64,000 nucleotides of DNA, from assembly GCA_963971425.1 (NCBI GenBank), contig OZ020516.1:32104199-32168198 (forward strand), read 5' to 3'. The number at the start of each line of letters is the position of its first letter. The stretch's first letter is position 1. This stretch comes from Bryoerythrophyllum caledonicum (Eukaryota > Streptophyta > Bryopsida > Pottiales > Pottiaceae). The translations under genes were made by a program, and so were the position numbers. Of the stretch, positions 43,339-54,985 are shown one piece after another. Below the pieces are notes generated by a model, which was given only the letters and a program-made list of their open reading frames with translations, made no database searches and was not told the origin of the DNA.

Positions 43339-44694
43339 CTCCACCCTTAGAAGAAGAAGAAGAACGCCGGTCTCCGAAGGGGGCCGGCGTGAATAAAGTG
43401 TCCGTTCATTCCACCACTAATTCCATACCCACCGGGCATGGATTAGTAGTATGGAACTACTTCCCCTTTTCAAGGGAGGACACTATGTATCCAGTAACAA
43501 GTAGCCAATACCAAAAGACCCAAGGTCCCAAAAGTCTCTAAAAGAAGGAGGAAGTGTACGGAGAAAGATGCAAATGCAGGTTTATGGAGGGGGGTTTGAT
43601 GCGTCAGGAAGGGGTTGGTTGTTTTCAAGTTTTTGTTTATGCAGGAGTATTGACATAGCATGTTGAATTGCAATAGTGTTAATATTTAAAAAGGTGGTTT
43701 TGATTGAAGTGATGGGGATTTTAAATGTGTCTTCAAGGGTTGTCATTGAGGGAATGAAGGTGGTGGCTCTGGCACCTGTGGTGATGACAATAAGGGGGTC
43801 TACTTTCCATCCTAGTGCTTGAATATCGTCAAGTAATGGTTTGTATTTGTTTGTTTTGTTTGCAATAGTGTCCGGAGAGAATCTATCATTGCAATATGTG
43901 AATTCAATCAACTGAATAGTGAGACTAGGGTCTATGTGGTTTGGTGGGGGGTCTTTGTATGAAAGTCCTCTGACACATAATAACTCCGGTTTGAATCTTG
44001 CATTGCATTGACATTTTAGAGTGTGACAAGTGCATGGTAATAGGTAAGGAGGGACCGTATTTTCTTGTGGGTTGTCATTAAAGGTTCCGGCATTCATGAG
44101 AATGAAGCACCGAGATTTGGTTGATGATATTAGTTTACGAATAGCCCATACGGCTTTATTATGTCTTTTGACAATAAGTGAATGTATATGGGGGTTTTGG
44201 CACTTGAGTAAGACATGTAGCCATGTGTCCGGGTCCGTAGTGTTGCAAATTGGACATGTTATTGTAGGAAATCTTTTTATTCCGAAGAAGAGTTGTTTGC
44301 GGGCATTTCCCATGTATTGTCCGGTACGGAATTTGATTAGGCATGTGATTTGTGAGTCTGTAATTATGGGGTTTTTCCAAAAATTGTTGGACAGTGCGTT
44401 GTGGATATTTGGGTTGCCGGTCCATTTATCAATATTGGGGAAATTTTCTGTGAGTTTTTCCAGGTTATTTACAAGATCATGTTTTTTGAGGTATTTGTCC
44501 AAGAACCGTATGGGGCCTTTATCGGGAGTTTCGCCCATAGAGGGCCATTCATATCTATGAAAGTAGTATGGGGTGGCATGAGCGTGTTGGTATGCATGTT
44601 CGGCATTCTTGTGGGTTTTCTCTTCCCTCCTTTGCTAGTTTGTCGGCCTGTTCGTTGCCGTCGATATTAGCATGAGCTCGGACTCTCCACCCTT
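43339..44694 (-). mobile_element. 5'-truncated LINE copy with target duplication
   Basis: Body 43349-44684, flanked by ctccaccctt at 43339-43348 and 44685-44694 (extended by aga/gga). The copy begins inside RNase H (minus-strand SANIDGNEQADKLA at about 44680-44640) and ends in the hairpin and a (TTC)n tail. Truncation at the 5' end with a 10-13 bp duplication is the signature of target-primed reverse transcription. Confidence 0.88.
43582..44538 (-). CDS. LINE CCHC and restriction-like endonuclease, second copy
   Basis: A 318-residue open frame about 75% similar to residues 67-383 of the 2577-3728 frame. It keeps the CCHC knuckle (CPICNTTDPDTWLHVLLKC), then KRHNKAVW, then FKPELLCVRG, IQLIEFTYCNDRF and NKYKPLLDDIQALGW. 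Conservation of protein more than DNA in two copies supports a functional domain in the parent. The first frame residue is internal; the true frame extends upstream into RNase H with one break at about 44630. Confidence 0.75.
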   Translation of the reverse strand: MGETPDKGPIRFLDKYLKKHDLVNNLEKLTENFPNIDKWTGNPNIHNALSNNFWKNPIITDSQITCLIKFRTGQYMGNARKQLFFGIKRFPTITCPICNTTDPDTWLHVLLKCQNPHIHSLIVKRHNKAVWAIRKLISSTKSRCFILMNAGTFNDNPQENTVPPYLLPCTCHTLKCQCNARFKPELLCVRGLSYKDPPPNHIDPSLTIQLIEFTYCNDRFSPDTIANKTNKYKPLLDDIQALGWKVDPLIVITTGARATTFIPSMTTLEDTFKIPITSIKTTFLNINTIAIQHAMSILLHKQKLENNQPLPDASNPPP

Positions 44695-45735
44695 GGAATA
44701 CAAGACAACCCATGTTGTTGGGCTTACTCGATCACCAAACAAGACACCATGATTCTGCCTCCGTGGCTAGAATCCCCCTTGTTCTCAGTTCAGCTCACTA
44801 TTGGAGCATCACCCACTAGCACGATAACGACAACAAAAATTTACAATCACAAGTGAACACATTTTATTCAAGGAAGAACAACATATCTGACGCACTTGAG
44901 CTTCCTGTACAATTAATATACCACCGCGCTATATGATCACATGCTAAAGTTTCTACTACACATCCTAACCAAAGAATGCCTAGGACCATGCACGTGGGCC
45001 GAGCTTCTTCCTTCACAACCCCATCATCTTGCACCTATCTTTCGCTTCCTCCATGTACTCACGCATCTCCCCCACAAAACAAAAAAGTGATCACAGAACG
45101 TCCCTTAGGTCGACTCCCGGCAAACGCACCATTTACGTGAGCGATAATCCACCACCGTTGATTGCGTATAGTAATAAGTGTGAATTGTCACTCACATTTT
45201 ATTGCACCAATACACACCATCCACAATTTATACTTTAAGTAAAACAAACCAACCCAAAAATAAAACTTAATTAACTCAAGAAAAATTAGATTAAGGAATT
45301 TTAACTAACCCTAATGTAAATTAAATTCACTCTCGGTAACTTAATTTTAAGCCATAGTAATTAAATTTATCTAAAAAAAATAATTAATGCAAGTAACCTA
45401 ATTTTTCCATGTGAGTTAGACTATACCTCTTGGTTAAAAAATTTACTAAGTTAAAAGATTTACCTTTTACCCTGTGGATTTCTATCTTCAATTTTGTTTT
45501 TTTGTATTCTTTTGAATTTATTTTATTTAATTAAAAATTTAAATTTTAACCACATTATTTAGTTAAAATCCAAGTTACTAAACCACATCCAATGCAAGCA
45601 ACACTCAAAATCAACCACACAAGCACATTACATTTCAACCACATCAACAAAATCCATACTTCAACCCTCAACCACACAATACCATCGTATAAATAAAACA
45701 ATTAATTAGATTCAAGTTCAAAGAAGTCGATAGGG
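44695..45735. other. Non-coding, no recognised gene
   Basis: About 1 kb, becoming very AT-rich after 45240. A 69-codon frame at 45029-45238 has no recognisable domain. Confidence 0.45.
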
Positions 45736-46420
45736 GCAGCATGACCCCCTGCCACTAAATTGGCCGTAGCTCCTTTGTCTTTATTCCAAATAACTTGTGT
45801 CTTAGCCACAATAGAGGTGTCTTGGCTATACTTTAGCTCTCGCAAAAATCATGCCAAAAGCTCTTATCACTAAAAATATATGGAGCTTCAAAGTTGTTGC
45901 TTTCAAACTTTCGGCCACTGACCTCTTCCAACTTGATTGGCTGCCACTCCTTTGCTTTTACTCCAATTGATTTGAATCTTAGCTACAATAAGGTCAGCTT
46001 TACTCCGCTCTAGTAAAAAAAAATTCCTGGTAAATTACTGGTAAAAAATTATGAATCTCCAAAGTTGCTGATCTTTAAATCTCGTGGCCTCCAACCCTCT
46101 TGCACTTCATCTGCCGTAACTTCTTTTTAATTGCTCAGAAGTGGGCGTGCTTGGTGTTCTTGGAAAGCCAACTTGAAGGTCTAATTTTTTGTAAATCTCA
46201 AGTCCAAATTCATTGTTTCCAGCCCATAGTGACCCGCCAAAGTTGACGTAACGAATCTAGCTAACAGCAGATCCCTTGACACTAAAACCACCACAACTCT
46301 TTCAACTTTGCTCCAAACATAGCCTGCCTAGTGTGTCTAGAAAGTTAACAACAAGACCCAAATAGTGCCTAAGTTTCACATCCTTTTTCTAAGTAATTAA
46401 TTCACAACAGCAGTGCAACC
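45736..46420 (+). repeat. Diverged ~175-bp tandem repeat, array 1
   Basis: Units begin near 45765 (gccgtagctcctttg), 45938 (gctgccactcctttgc), 46107 (tctgccgtaacttctt) and about 46285. Spacings of about 169-180 bp. Shared phrases include cttagc(c/t)acaata, tcttggaaagccaacttgaa and aaatctcaagtc. Related units flank the copia LTR side at 51860-52350 and 57603-57760. Confidence 0.55.
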
Positions 46421-47129
46421 GCAGCTCTACCAAAACAAGAGTAAGTGATGAAGCAATTTAACTTGGCTTCGCCCCAAGAAAAGAGAGAGAGGGAGAGTGG
46501 CCAACCACGCCCTCGTATCCAAGTGAGAAAAGGCCCAAGAGTGGCGGACACACATCTACCATTCAACTAACAATCCCTAATCACGATCCTACGATCACTT
46601 AAGCCCTAAACTCGATTATAGGGTTGATTACTCCTAAAGATCCAAAAATAATGCATATTTGACCAAAATAACTTCACCAATGTGTTTAATACACATTGAA
46701 ATATCTAGTTTGACTATTCAAAGTTCAAACGTTCAAATAGGAGTTTCAAGTCATCAAAATCCAACAATCTGCCATATCAATTACTAATTCCACAATAAAT
46801 TCAACACTAACTAATCTAATAAAAAGATTAGCAAGGGTTATCCTCATGGAAGCCTATTTAATCAATCTTGCTCAACATTTTTCATTTTCTTTTTATTTTC
46901 TCACTCTTGGCCTTATTCTAATTTGTCTTTCTTTTGCTTTTGGCTTTTATTTTCTTATCTTTTTTCACGACTTTCTTCTTCACTAATCTCTTTCGTCACT
47001 AAATCTTATCCTAGTCATCACTAAATCGCTGACACTAATTTTGAAAATCAACTTATTATAACAACTATAATAAAACCCATAGCTTTTTAATTTTTTTAGT
47101 TTAACCAAGCATGTGAACCAATTTTTGGG
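46421..47129. other. Non-coding, AT-rich, no recognised gene
   Basis: Lies between the tandem repeats and the truncated copia gene. Ct- and tttt-rich at 46890-47000. No feature recognised. Confidence 0.45.
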
Positions 47130-47408
47130 CTCACACACCATTGTAGAGATGGCAAGGAGCATGATCCATGTTCAAAGACGCAAGCTTGCGATTTGGGCGG
47201 AAGCGGTGACCAATGCGGTGTACATCCGCAATTAGTGCCCGATAGAGGCCTTTGTCATCATTACACTACATCAAGCTTGGTGCGGTCGGAAGCCATGCAT
47301 TGCATACATGTGCATGTTTAGATGCATTGTATATGCCGTGGTGCCGGATGCAAAGATAGGTAAACCAGATGCAAAAGGTAAAAAATGTTTGTTTCTTGGC
47401 TATTGCGA
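47130..47408 (+). pseudogene. Copia integrase C-terminal piece
   Basis: Translates as TIVEMARSMIHVQRRKLAIW, then AEAVTNAVYIRN with a stop where an Arg is usual, then HQAWCGRKP, VVPDAKIGKPDAKGKKC and LFLGY at the transposon junction. This is the classic copia segment at the end of the integrase core. The frame continues after the transposon as GYCEGTKAY. Confidence 0.85.
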
Positions 47409-49373
47409 CAGAAATGCTAGAATGTGAGCAGTGAGCGGTGAGCAATGAGCAGTAAGCAATTTAATTTTTTCAGTTGAGCACCCTATAACCACAAATTTGG
47501 GGTGATTTACAAGAAATAATTTTACATTGGGACCTATCCCCGTGGTATGAAAAATGTTCAAAATGGGAGAAAATTGGATTAGAAAACCCGGAAATAAATT
47601 GTTTGGAAATTATTTGGATGAATGTAGATAGATGAATGTAGATGAATGATTGCTCAACTTATAGTTTAAAAAATATAACAACTTATAAAATATTAGTAAA
47701 AGCTTTTTAGTCTCATTTAGAGCTAAGCAACTACATAGAATGCAATAATTTCTTCATGTGATTTCAACACTGAAGTTTGATATTGGCGGTCTGGACTCTG
47801 TAGCACCTTTCTAGTCATGACCTTTGATTTTTGGTCGGAGCTAATGGTTAGAGCTAATGGCGTACCTAGTGGTAGAAATATGCTAAAGTGGCAACTCACT
47901 TTGAAAATTCAAAAGTGATCGATTTTCATTGGAAAAGCATGAAATCACTTGGATTGAGAAAAAAACCTGAAGTTCTTTCACTAAAAAATATCTCAGAAAT
48001 ACTTCAATTTTTAATTTGCCATTTTCTTTATAGTGGTAGTCATGGGCCCAAAACTTTTCTTTCACTGTTGGAAATAGATTTATTTTTTAAACCAGCCAAG
48101 GGGCTCCTCGGTATCGAGGAGCGCCTAGAGGGCGAAACCAAAAAAAAAAAAAAAACACCTACCGTTGGGCACCGCGGTACCGAGGAGCGCCCTAAGGGCA
48201 ATAAATTTTTTTTTAAAAAAAAAACACCTGCTGAGGGGCACCTCGGTACCGAGGAGCACCCTGAGGGCGAAACCAAGGGAAAATTTTAAAAAAACAAAAA
48301 AGTACAAAAAAAAAATATATATATATATGTATATATAAAGTATTAAAAATTGTCCTCCATTAAGAAAAATTCTTCTTAAGGGGTTATCCAAATTGCCCAT
48401 TTGGCAGTCCAAACTTCTCCGTAAATTTGAATACAAAAATTCTTGCTTCCACTACAATTTTACATAATTTTACAATTCTTGCTTCCACTACAATTTGAGT
48501 GAGGGGAAAAATGGCGCCTTGGTACCAAAGTGCCCATTTTGCACTCCAAACTTTTAAGTAATTTTGAACACAATTATATTATTAACAATATTATGAAAGT
48601 TGCAAGATGTCGGATGTAGAATTGACGAATTTTGTTTGCGGAGAGGCTGGCATCACAAGACTGTAGGTGGTGCTTTCCATACTACTGTCTAACTTAAATG
48701 TTGTTGCTACAATAAACAATAGAGGACTTCATTATCATATTGCCGATGAGTACAACAACTTGGGGGAGGAGGTCCATGTGTGTTGTTTTTTAGCACATGA
48801 GATAGTATCTTATTGAAAGAGTGGGTGTATGAAACAACACTAAAGAGCATGCAAAATTATCTATTGGGTCGAACAACCAAAATCACTCCGTATGATAATG
48901 CCATTTTCCTCATCATAGAGATATTGTACGGATGGCAGTTCAATTTTTAGAAAGATCAAGGTTATTTGTAAGGGGTCAATTGAACGATGCACATCCATAA
49001 ACTTTGTTCATCCACAGAATTTGTTCATCTATAACTCTATACATCCAGAATATTTTTTCATCCAATAAAAATCATCCACTTTAAAAGAGGAGAGAGGAAT
49101 TTTGGTACCGACGTTGGTGCTAAATCTAATATCATATTATTCAAATGACTAAAAATACGGTCATGTAAGAGGCCATCTAGAACATTACTATTACTAAAGA
49201 CATTTCACAGTCCACGGTTATAGGTTTTAAAAGTTACTATTATTAGTTTAAATAGAATGTTATTTTAAGAATATTCCTGATTTTAGTATATTCCCTACCA
49301 GAAAAAGGCTCACTGCTCATTGCTCTCCGCTTACCGCTCACTGCTCACATTCTAGTGTGGTTGGCTATTGCGA
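47396..49373 (-). mobile_element. Heptamer-ended transposon, copy 2 (with target duplications)
   Basis: Body 47409-49360 (1952 bp), inverted relative to copy 1. A perfect 13-bp direct repeat, ttggctattgcga, lies at 47396-47408 and 49361-49373; joining across it restores continuity of the copia pol. It differs from copy 1 mainly by one fewer heptamer at each end and a few substitutions, so identity is above 98% by eye. Inner motifs are at 47529-47547 and 49211-49225. No transposase. Confidence 0.9.
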
Positions 49374-50275
49374 GGGCACTAAGGCATATTGCCTCATCTG
49401 AATTGAGACGAAATAGATCATTCGGGGTTGTGATGTGGTATTTGTTGAAGATAGCTCAAGTTTTGGTTACGGTTTGGAGATGCATCCAAATGGGACTAGT
49501 GAGGAGCCTTCGTTGGTGGACAAATCTTCCAAACTGAATCTCTCGGATAATAGTGAAGGTTGTGATTCTGTGAAGGAGGAGACTGTGGATGACGAAGAAG
49601 AAGGTGCAAGTGTGGCAACTTCATCAACACCATCGTCAAGCAATAATCATGGCGCGGGTAGCACAGAAGAGCCTTGGTATATAAAGAAGGAACGGCGACC
49701 GCTAGAAGTGTGGTGGATGAACGACATCTTGCGACAACATAAGGTAGATCGGGCCAATTTGCATCTCTCGAGGATCCATTGAACTTGTGTGAGGCTTTGC
49801 GATTGGAGGATGCGAGCAAGTGGGAGGCAGCCATGCAAGTGGATTATGGCTCACTCATGGCGAATGGAACATGGGAATTGGCTCACCTTCCAAAGGATCG
49901 CGAGAGCGTAGGGTGCAAGTGGATGTTTCACACGAAGAAGTATGCTATGGGCAAAGTTGTGCGGCACAAGGCAGGATTGGTGGCACAAGGATACTCTCAA
50001 GTTGCGGGAATCGACTTCCTTGAGACCTTTACTCCTGTGGCAAAGTTCACTACCATTCAGTGTATTCTTGCGCTTGGTGCGGCATTGGACTTGGAAATCC
50101 ATCAAATGGATGTGTAAACGGTATTTTTGAATGGAGAGTTGGAGGAAGACATCTTCATAGATCAACCACAAGAATTTGAACAAAAGGGCTTTGAGCATCT
50201 TGTGTGCAAGCTCAAGACGTTGTAAAACGGACTAAAGCAATCACCAAGAGCATGGTACCAACACATTGACTCTTT
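49374..50275 (+). pseudogene. Copia RT, N-terminal half
   Basis: An acidic/Ser-rich spacer (49435-49782) leads into the RVT_2 domain: ASKWEAAMQVDYGSLMANGT, WELAHLPKDRESVGCKWMFH, KHKAGLVAQGYSQ-type (RHKAGLVAQGYSQVAGIDFLE) and ALDLEIHQMDV, which carries the first catalytic Asp. A stop follows at 50115 in place of a residue before TVFLNGELEEDIF. A second stop lies at about 50222. The enzyme is typical copia RT. Confidence 0.88.
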
Positions 50276-50875
50276 CTTCACAAGGAGGGCTTTACGAGAA
50301 ACCAAGCGTACCACTCTTTGTACATCAAGCAAAGAGATGAGTATTTGTTGATAGTGCTCATCTACGTGGATGACTTGATCATCTTGGCTAGCCTATTGGC
50401 TAAGTTGGCGTGGCTCAAGGGGAAGCTCAATGCGGAATTTGAGATGAGTGATCTTAGGGAGTCGAAGTATTGTCTTGGTGTGGAATTTGTAAAGGACTTC
50501 AAGGCCCGCACCATTACTATGAGCCAAAGGAAGTACAATGAGGAGGTGCTCAAGCGCTTCAACATGGAGGAATGCAGGCCCATTAGAACCCCGCTTGACG
50601 TGAATGTCAAGCTAATGAAGCTCTCCGGGGAAGACTTTGAGGCCATTCAAGGTGAGATGGAAGGTGTGTCATTCAAGGCTGGAGTTGGGTCTTTGATGTA
50701 TGCCATGGTAGTGACGCGATCTAACCTTGCATTTGCGGTGAGCACGGTGAGCCAATTCATGTCAAGGGTTGATCTATCACATTTGAGTATTGTGAAGCGC
50801 CTCATGCGGTACTTGCAAGGTATCAAGGACCACAAATTGTGTCTTGGCGGTAAAGGCATTGCTATGAGGGGATAA
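50276..50875 (+). pseudogene. Copia RT, C-terminal half
   Basis: A 185-residue frame from 50318 contains LLIVLIYVDDLIILASLLA (YVDD active site), RESKYCLGVEFVKDF, ITMSQRKYNEEVLKRFNM and SLMYAMVVTRSNLAFAVSTV. The frame is joined to the N-terminal half across a one-base shift at about 50280. Ends in a stop at 50873 just before the RNase H. Confidence 0.88.
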
Positions 50876-51316
50876 TGTGATGCGGATTGGGCCGGAAATG
50901 CAAACAAGTGTCATTCGACAAAGGAGTATGATTTTTTTGTTGGAGTTGGTGCCATCTCGTGGAATTTCAAGAGGCAACCCACCATTGCGTTATCCATGAC
51001 GGAGGCAAAGTAGATGACAACTAGCCAATGTACGAAGGAGGCCATTTGGCATTGCAAGCCTTTGGCGGATGTAGGGTTTGTTCAAGAGGAAGCAACGACC
51101 ATTCTATGCAACAACTAAGGGTGCATAGCTCTTGCAAAGAACCCCACACACCACCCACGCACGAAGCACATTGATGTACAACATGACTTCATTTGCAGGA
51201 AGTTGGAGAGCGGCGAGATAAGCTTGAAGTATTGTCCAACAAAAGACATGGTGGCCGATGTGTTGACAAAGGCACTTGCAAAAGAGCGGCATCAAAGGTT
51301 AACAAACGAAATGGGA
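50876..51316 (+). pseudogene. Copia RNase H
   Basis: In frame after the stop: CDADWAGNANKCHSTKEY (first Asp), then RQPTIALSMTEAK, followed by a stop in the usual STEAEY block. Then come a second stop near CNN, TKHIDVQHDF and ISLKYCPTKDMVADVLTKAL. The C-terminus NYSQTGSVGV is the normal copia end, close to the LTR. Confidence 0.85.
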
Positions 51317-51347
51317 TTGTGGAAATGTAACTACTCGCAAACTGGGA

Positions 51348-51830
51348 GTGTTGGAGTTTAGAGTTGCTCGTAGTTTTTATGGTGGTGTAAATAGTTCTGC
51401 ATTGAGATAGATATAGAGGGAAAAATATAAGGAGAGAAAATAGAGAGAGGTAAATTGACATGTGACATGATAAAAGAGGTAGGACCAATCCATGTGTTAT
51501 GCATGGAATAAGCAACGGCACATGGGTGGTTGTATGAAGTCTATGCACCATGTGGCTCATGCATTAGCTGGCAAGGGACACGTGGATGGACACATGATGT
51601 CGGACGGCCATGTATCATATGCATTAGTTGATATGAGCAATTCCACTGGTGAGGGTGAAAAAACTATAGAATTGGGCCGGTTGAGAACTGGAATCCTAAG
51701 ACAATTCCAAGCAATGGGCTTAACTTATCAAAAAATTCAGCACTCATCATACAACCATACATCAAACAAGACAATCACTTTCATAAGAATATGTAAAAGG
51801 AATACAATTGATCCAATTTGAATGTAACCA
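51348..51830 (+). repeat. Copia 3' LTR, at least its 5' part
   Basis: TGTTGGAGTTTAGAG begins 31 bases after the pol region, as copia LTRs do. The CA end is not clear and no 5' LTR was found. A 28-base phrase at 51577-51604 (gacacgtggatggacacatg atgtcgga) recurs exactly at 58191-58218, suggesting another LTR-related fragment there. Confidence 0.55.
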
Positions 51831-51859
51831 CTAGATTCTAGACATTACAGTTGACCCCT

Positions 51860-52350
51860 TGATGGTTGAACGACCGCCAATGCTTGTTTCTTAGTTGAAA
51901 TGAAGTAAACTTAGACTTGATAGATAGAAGACTCCAAGGTGTCCCAGCCCTCTAAAATTCGCCTCCAAGCTTGTTTTCGTCCAGAAGATCATGGCACTCA
52001 AAGTTGGCGCTCTCAAACATCTTGGCAATAGAGTCCTTGGTGTCTTGAGGGTTACATCTTTTTCATCTTCTTGCGAAACACCTTGGTTCTGATGTCACTT
52101 GAAAGCTAACTCTACAAAGCTTCCTTGCTCGACATTTCAAAGCCTAACTTGCCACGAACTCCGAGATCTTGCCTCCCAAAACTAATGCTTTAGTTCTAGG
52201 TAGACTGCAGACCCCCTGAAGCCTTGGTTGCCATATCTCCTTTGCCGCTTTGCTTAATCTCTTGTTCTTGGAGTATTTAGAAAACCAACTTGACAGTGTT
52301 TGTACACTTCAAATCTCAAGTCTTACTTCGCAACGCACCCCAACGACGAG
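51860..52350 (+). repeat. Diverged ~175-bp tandem repeat, array 2
   Basis: Units start near 51867, 52042 and 52222, each with a gttg/gttacat...tcttg...aagctaactt or ccaacttga pattern and gcaacgcacccc/gccacgaactcc phrases. Homologous to array 1 at 45736-46420. It ends at the heptamer-ended element beginning at 52354. Confidence 0.5.
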
Positions 52351-53059
52351 ACCGTGTGAGCAATTGGAGAGTGTTTGCGGTGAGCGGTGAGCAGAAATAA
52401 AGATCTAAAATGAGCAAACTTTTAAAATAATAATAAAAAATCTAAATTTGAATTTTTTTTAAAAAATCTAATTTAGATTATCTAAATTTGGAAAAAAAAT
52501 GGACCTATTACCGTGGAACATTTTAGTCATTCACCCTTCTAACGAATGTAAATGAACTGTGAATCATTGGAATTTCAAAGATAAACTATAAATTTGGAAA
52601 AATAAGGGGTCCTTTCACCGTGGAACATGTTACAAATTTTCCTTTTTTAAAGACGCAAATGATAACCCTTTTGTCTATGGATGACTCCGTCAGATGATAA
52701 ATTAAAGTAGAGTTGTGAAAGTTGAAACAAATGAAACGGAAGACATATATACAACGTCACATTTGTCAAGTGGCATGAACATTTAATCTATAGATATATG
52801 GTTAAAGAAAAATATGCAAACATGATATGCGGCAAAAACTAAACATAATCATATTGGCCTCTTGTATAATGCTCAGTATTATAGCAACGTCCCCAGTTCT
52901 TATCTGCCTATAAAGCTTCAAGCAAACTTCTACAATAGAATTGTTTCGGCAATGGATATAAGTTTGTTGAATTTGAGTGTTGAGGCATGGACAAACATGT
53001 CCTCAAAGTCGTTGAGCTTGCATATGATCCTATAGATGAAGTATACATGCTTGCAATTA

Positions 53060-53700
53060 ATCCATGACTAGCCGAATTGGTTGGCCTTCAGCTATATTGA
53101 AACAAAGTCCAGACATGTGCAAGCCGGAATTGAGTTCAATGTAACAATGCTCCAAGGCGTGGATAGTGGAGGAGTTAACCTTAAGACCTATAATGCAACG
53201 AGTCCGGAGAAAGGCAACATTGAGCACCCCCAAATCATTGCCTTTACCGTGGAGGCGGACCTCCATTGATGAAATTGAGTGGCAATTAGCCTGCCTGAAT
53301 GGTGCTTCACCACTTAGATGAATGGAGATGAAAGATGTTTGTCAAAATCCTCTAGAATTGGGTATACAACATGGCCAACACCATCGACATTGGTTAATTG
53401 GAAGTATAGATGGAGAGACAATTTTTGCTTTTGTGGATGCATGAAAATTGACGCGCTTGACAACAATGATCTCCGACTACTTGAGATTGGTGTCTCTCAT
53501 AGTAGGCAAGATTTATAGGACGTTATTTGGGCAAATAAGAACCTACTTATGGCAAGAGCCCAGTACACAACGGTAAATATTGTTGGGGCAGAAAAAGAAC
53601 TCATGTCCCTAGATTCTACCAATGTAATAATTGATCTAGTTCCTGGTGTGTGAGATATAAAGTGGTATTTTTCTTTTGGATGATCTTTATTGTGCACTAC
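53060..53700 (+). pseudogene. Two decayed coding-like fragments, weak cystatin resemblance
   Basis: The frame 53081-53269 reads SRHVQAGIEFNVTMLQGVDS, then VNLKTYNATSPEKGN. The Q-x-G-type loop followed by an F/Y-x-V/L-T strand and K-x-Y-x-A-x-V-W-E-K order of plant cystatins is recalled, but the QxVxG core is QAG. The frame 53318-53518 and its continuation to about 53690 (ARAQYTTVNIVGAEKELMSL) are unrecognised. They may be gene fragments inside the heptamer-ended element. Confidence 0.3.
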
Positions 53701-54387
53701 TTTCTTGAGAAGGCGTTAAGAGCCTACTATGCTAGACTAGAGCAATGCTTAGATACTTGGATGATATGCCAATCGGTAACATCATAGATGCATTCTTCTA
53801 CCTCGTAACATGAATAAGTCCATTGTGCCCGACAATGTCCATACATTCTAGATTTGGCAAATTGTATGTGCTGGTAGTTAGATCAACATCGACATCCAAG
53901 TCTGCACCCTCACCAACCTCTCAAAGAACTTCACGAGTCCTCTTGGCCTTAGCCAACTTGGGGACGGGAAAATTGATTTTCTCCAATAGGAGAGGAGGGT
54001 GAGTCAAACTTCGATTATGTGGATACTAGGTCAATTTTTTGTCATGTGCATTACATTAGAGTAGATTGATAGAAGATGTGATTTATTGCAAAAGCTCGAA
54101 GAGTTGTCACTCCAATACACATAGTCAAGGGAAAGAAGAAAAGAAGGAAATGCAGCTCTTTATTTCTTAAGTAATAAGCACTTAAGGAAGGCGAAGATGG
54201 AAAGACACAAGGCCTAGAGGATGACTAAGGAGATATCCATTGTCGCCTATTTATAAAGATTATCAAAGGTGAGAATTTGCCAACTATTGGAGAGGGTGGT
54301 GAAACGCCATCTAAACAAAAGAAAGACTGCATCAAGGACAAAGATGATGATAAGGACATGAAGGGCTCAAATTCTCCAAAGAATTTA

Positions 54388-54417
54388 CAAAGAGGTGCCG
54401 GTATCGGCACCTCTTTG
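54388..54417. repeat. Perfect hairpin, 13-bp stem, 4-base loop
   Basis: caaagaggtgccg (54388-54400), loop gtat, then the exact reverse complement (54405-54417). It sits at the start of the 356-bp direct repeat. Confidence 0.92.
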
Positions 54418-54420
54418 GGA

Positions 54421-54985
54421 GTGCCTATAAGAAACTCCAAGGCATATTGAAAAGAGGTGCCATTAACAACACCCCCATGGTAGTGATTGATAAGTCCATT
54501 TTTATAAAACCCTGCGATAGAGTTTGTGATGCACTTTCTAAAACAATGTGGCACGTTAAAAATAGAACTTGGAGCATTGTTTTATGCGCGAATGAAGTAT
54601 GTCAACAAGAAACTATATTCACGCATAACTTTCTCATCCAAGCTCCATTTCTCATGGGCCATACCATTTTAGAAATGCCTTTTAAATGTGCCTTTTAAAT
54701 GTGCCTTTTTAGAAATGCCTTTTCAGAAATGCCTTTTAGCCATACCATTTTAGAAACATTTCTCAGCCCTTTGCGAGTGCCTACAAGAAACTCCAAGGCA
54801 CATTTAAAAGGGGAGTGATGAATGACAAGCCCTTGGTAGTGAATGATATTAAGTCTATTTGATTTCAAACCCGCTATAGAGCTTATGAAGCGCTTTCTAA
54901 AATGGTGTGAAACGTTAAACATTGAGCTTGGAGCAGTGTTTTATGCACGGATGAAGTATGTCAAGAAAGAACTTCATTCATGCAT
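54421..54985 (+). repeat. Direct repeat, 356-bp period, two copies
   Basis: 54421 (gtgcctataagaaactccaa) and 54777 (gtgcctacaagaaactccaa) start units that stay alignable for about 205 bases through ggagcattgttttatgc and gatgaagtatgtcaa. Between them lie short copies of gaaatgccttttaaatgtgcc. Confidence 0.75.

Larger units (their letters stand above)
47130..51316 (+). mobile_element. Ty1/copia remnant, 5'-truncated, split by transposon copy 2
   Basis: A plus-strand copia pol from the end of integrase through RT to RNase H, followed by an LTR-like start (TGTTGGAG) at 51348. Gag, protease and most of the integrase are missing; the join to unrelated AT-rich DNA is at about 47130. The heptamer-ended transposon interrupts it at 47409-49360. 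At least four stops or shifts occur in the rest. Confidence 0.88.
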
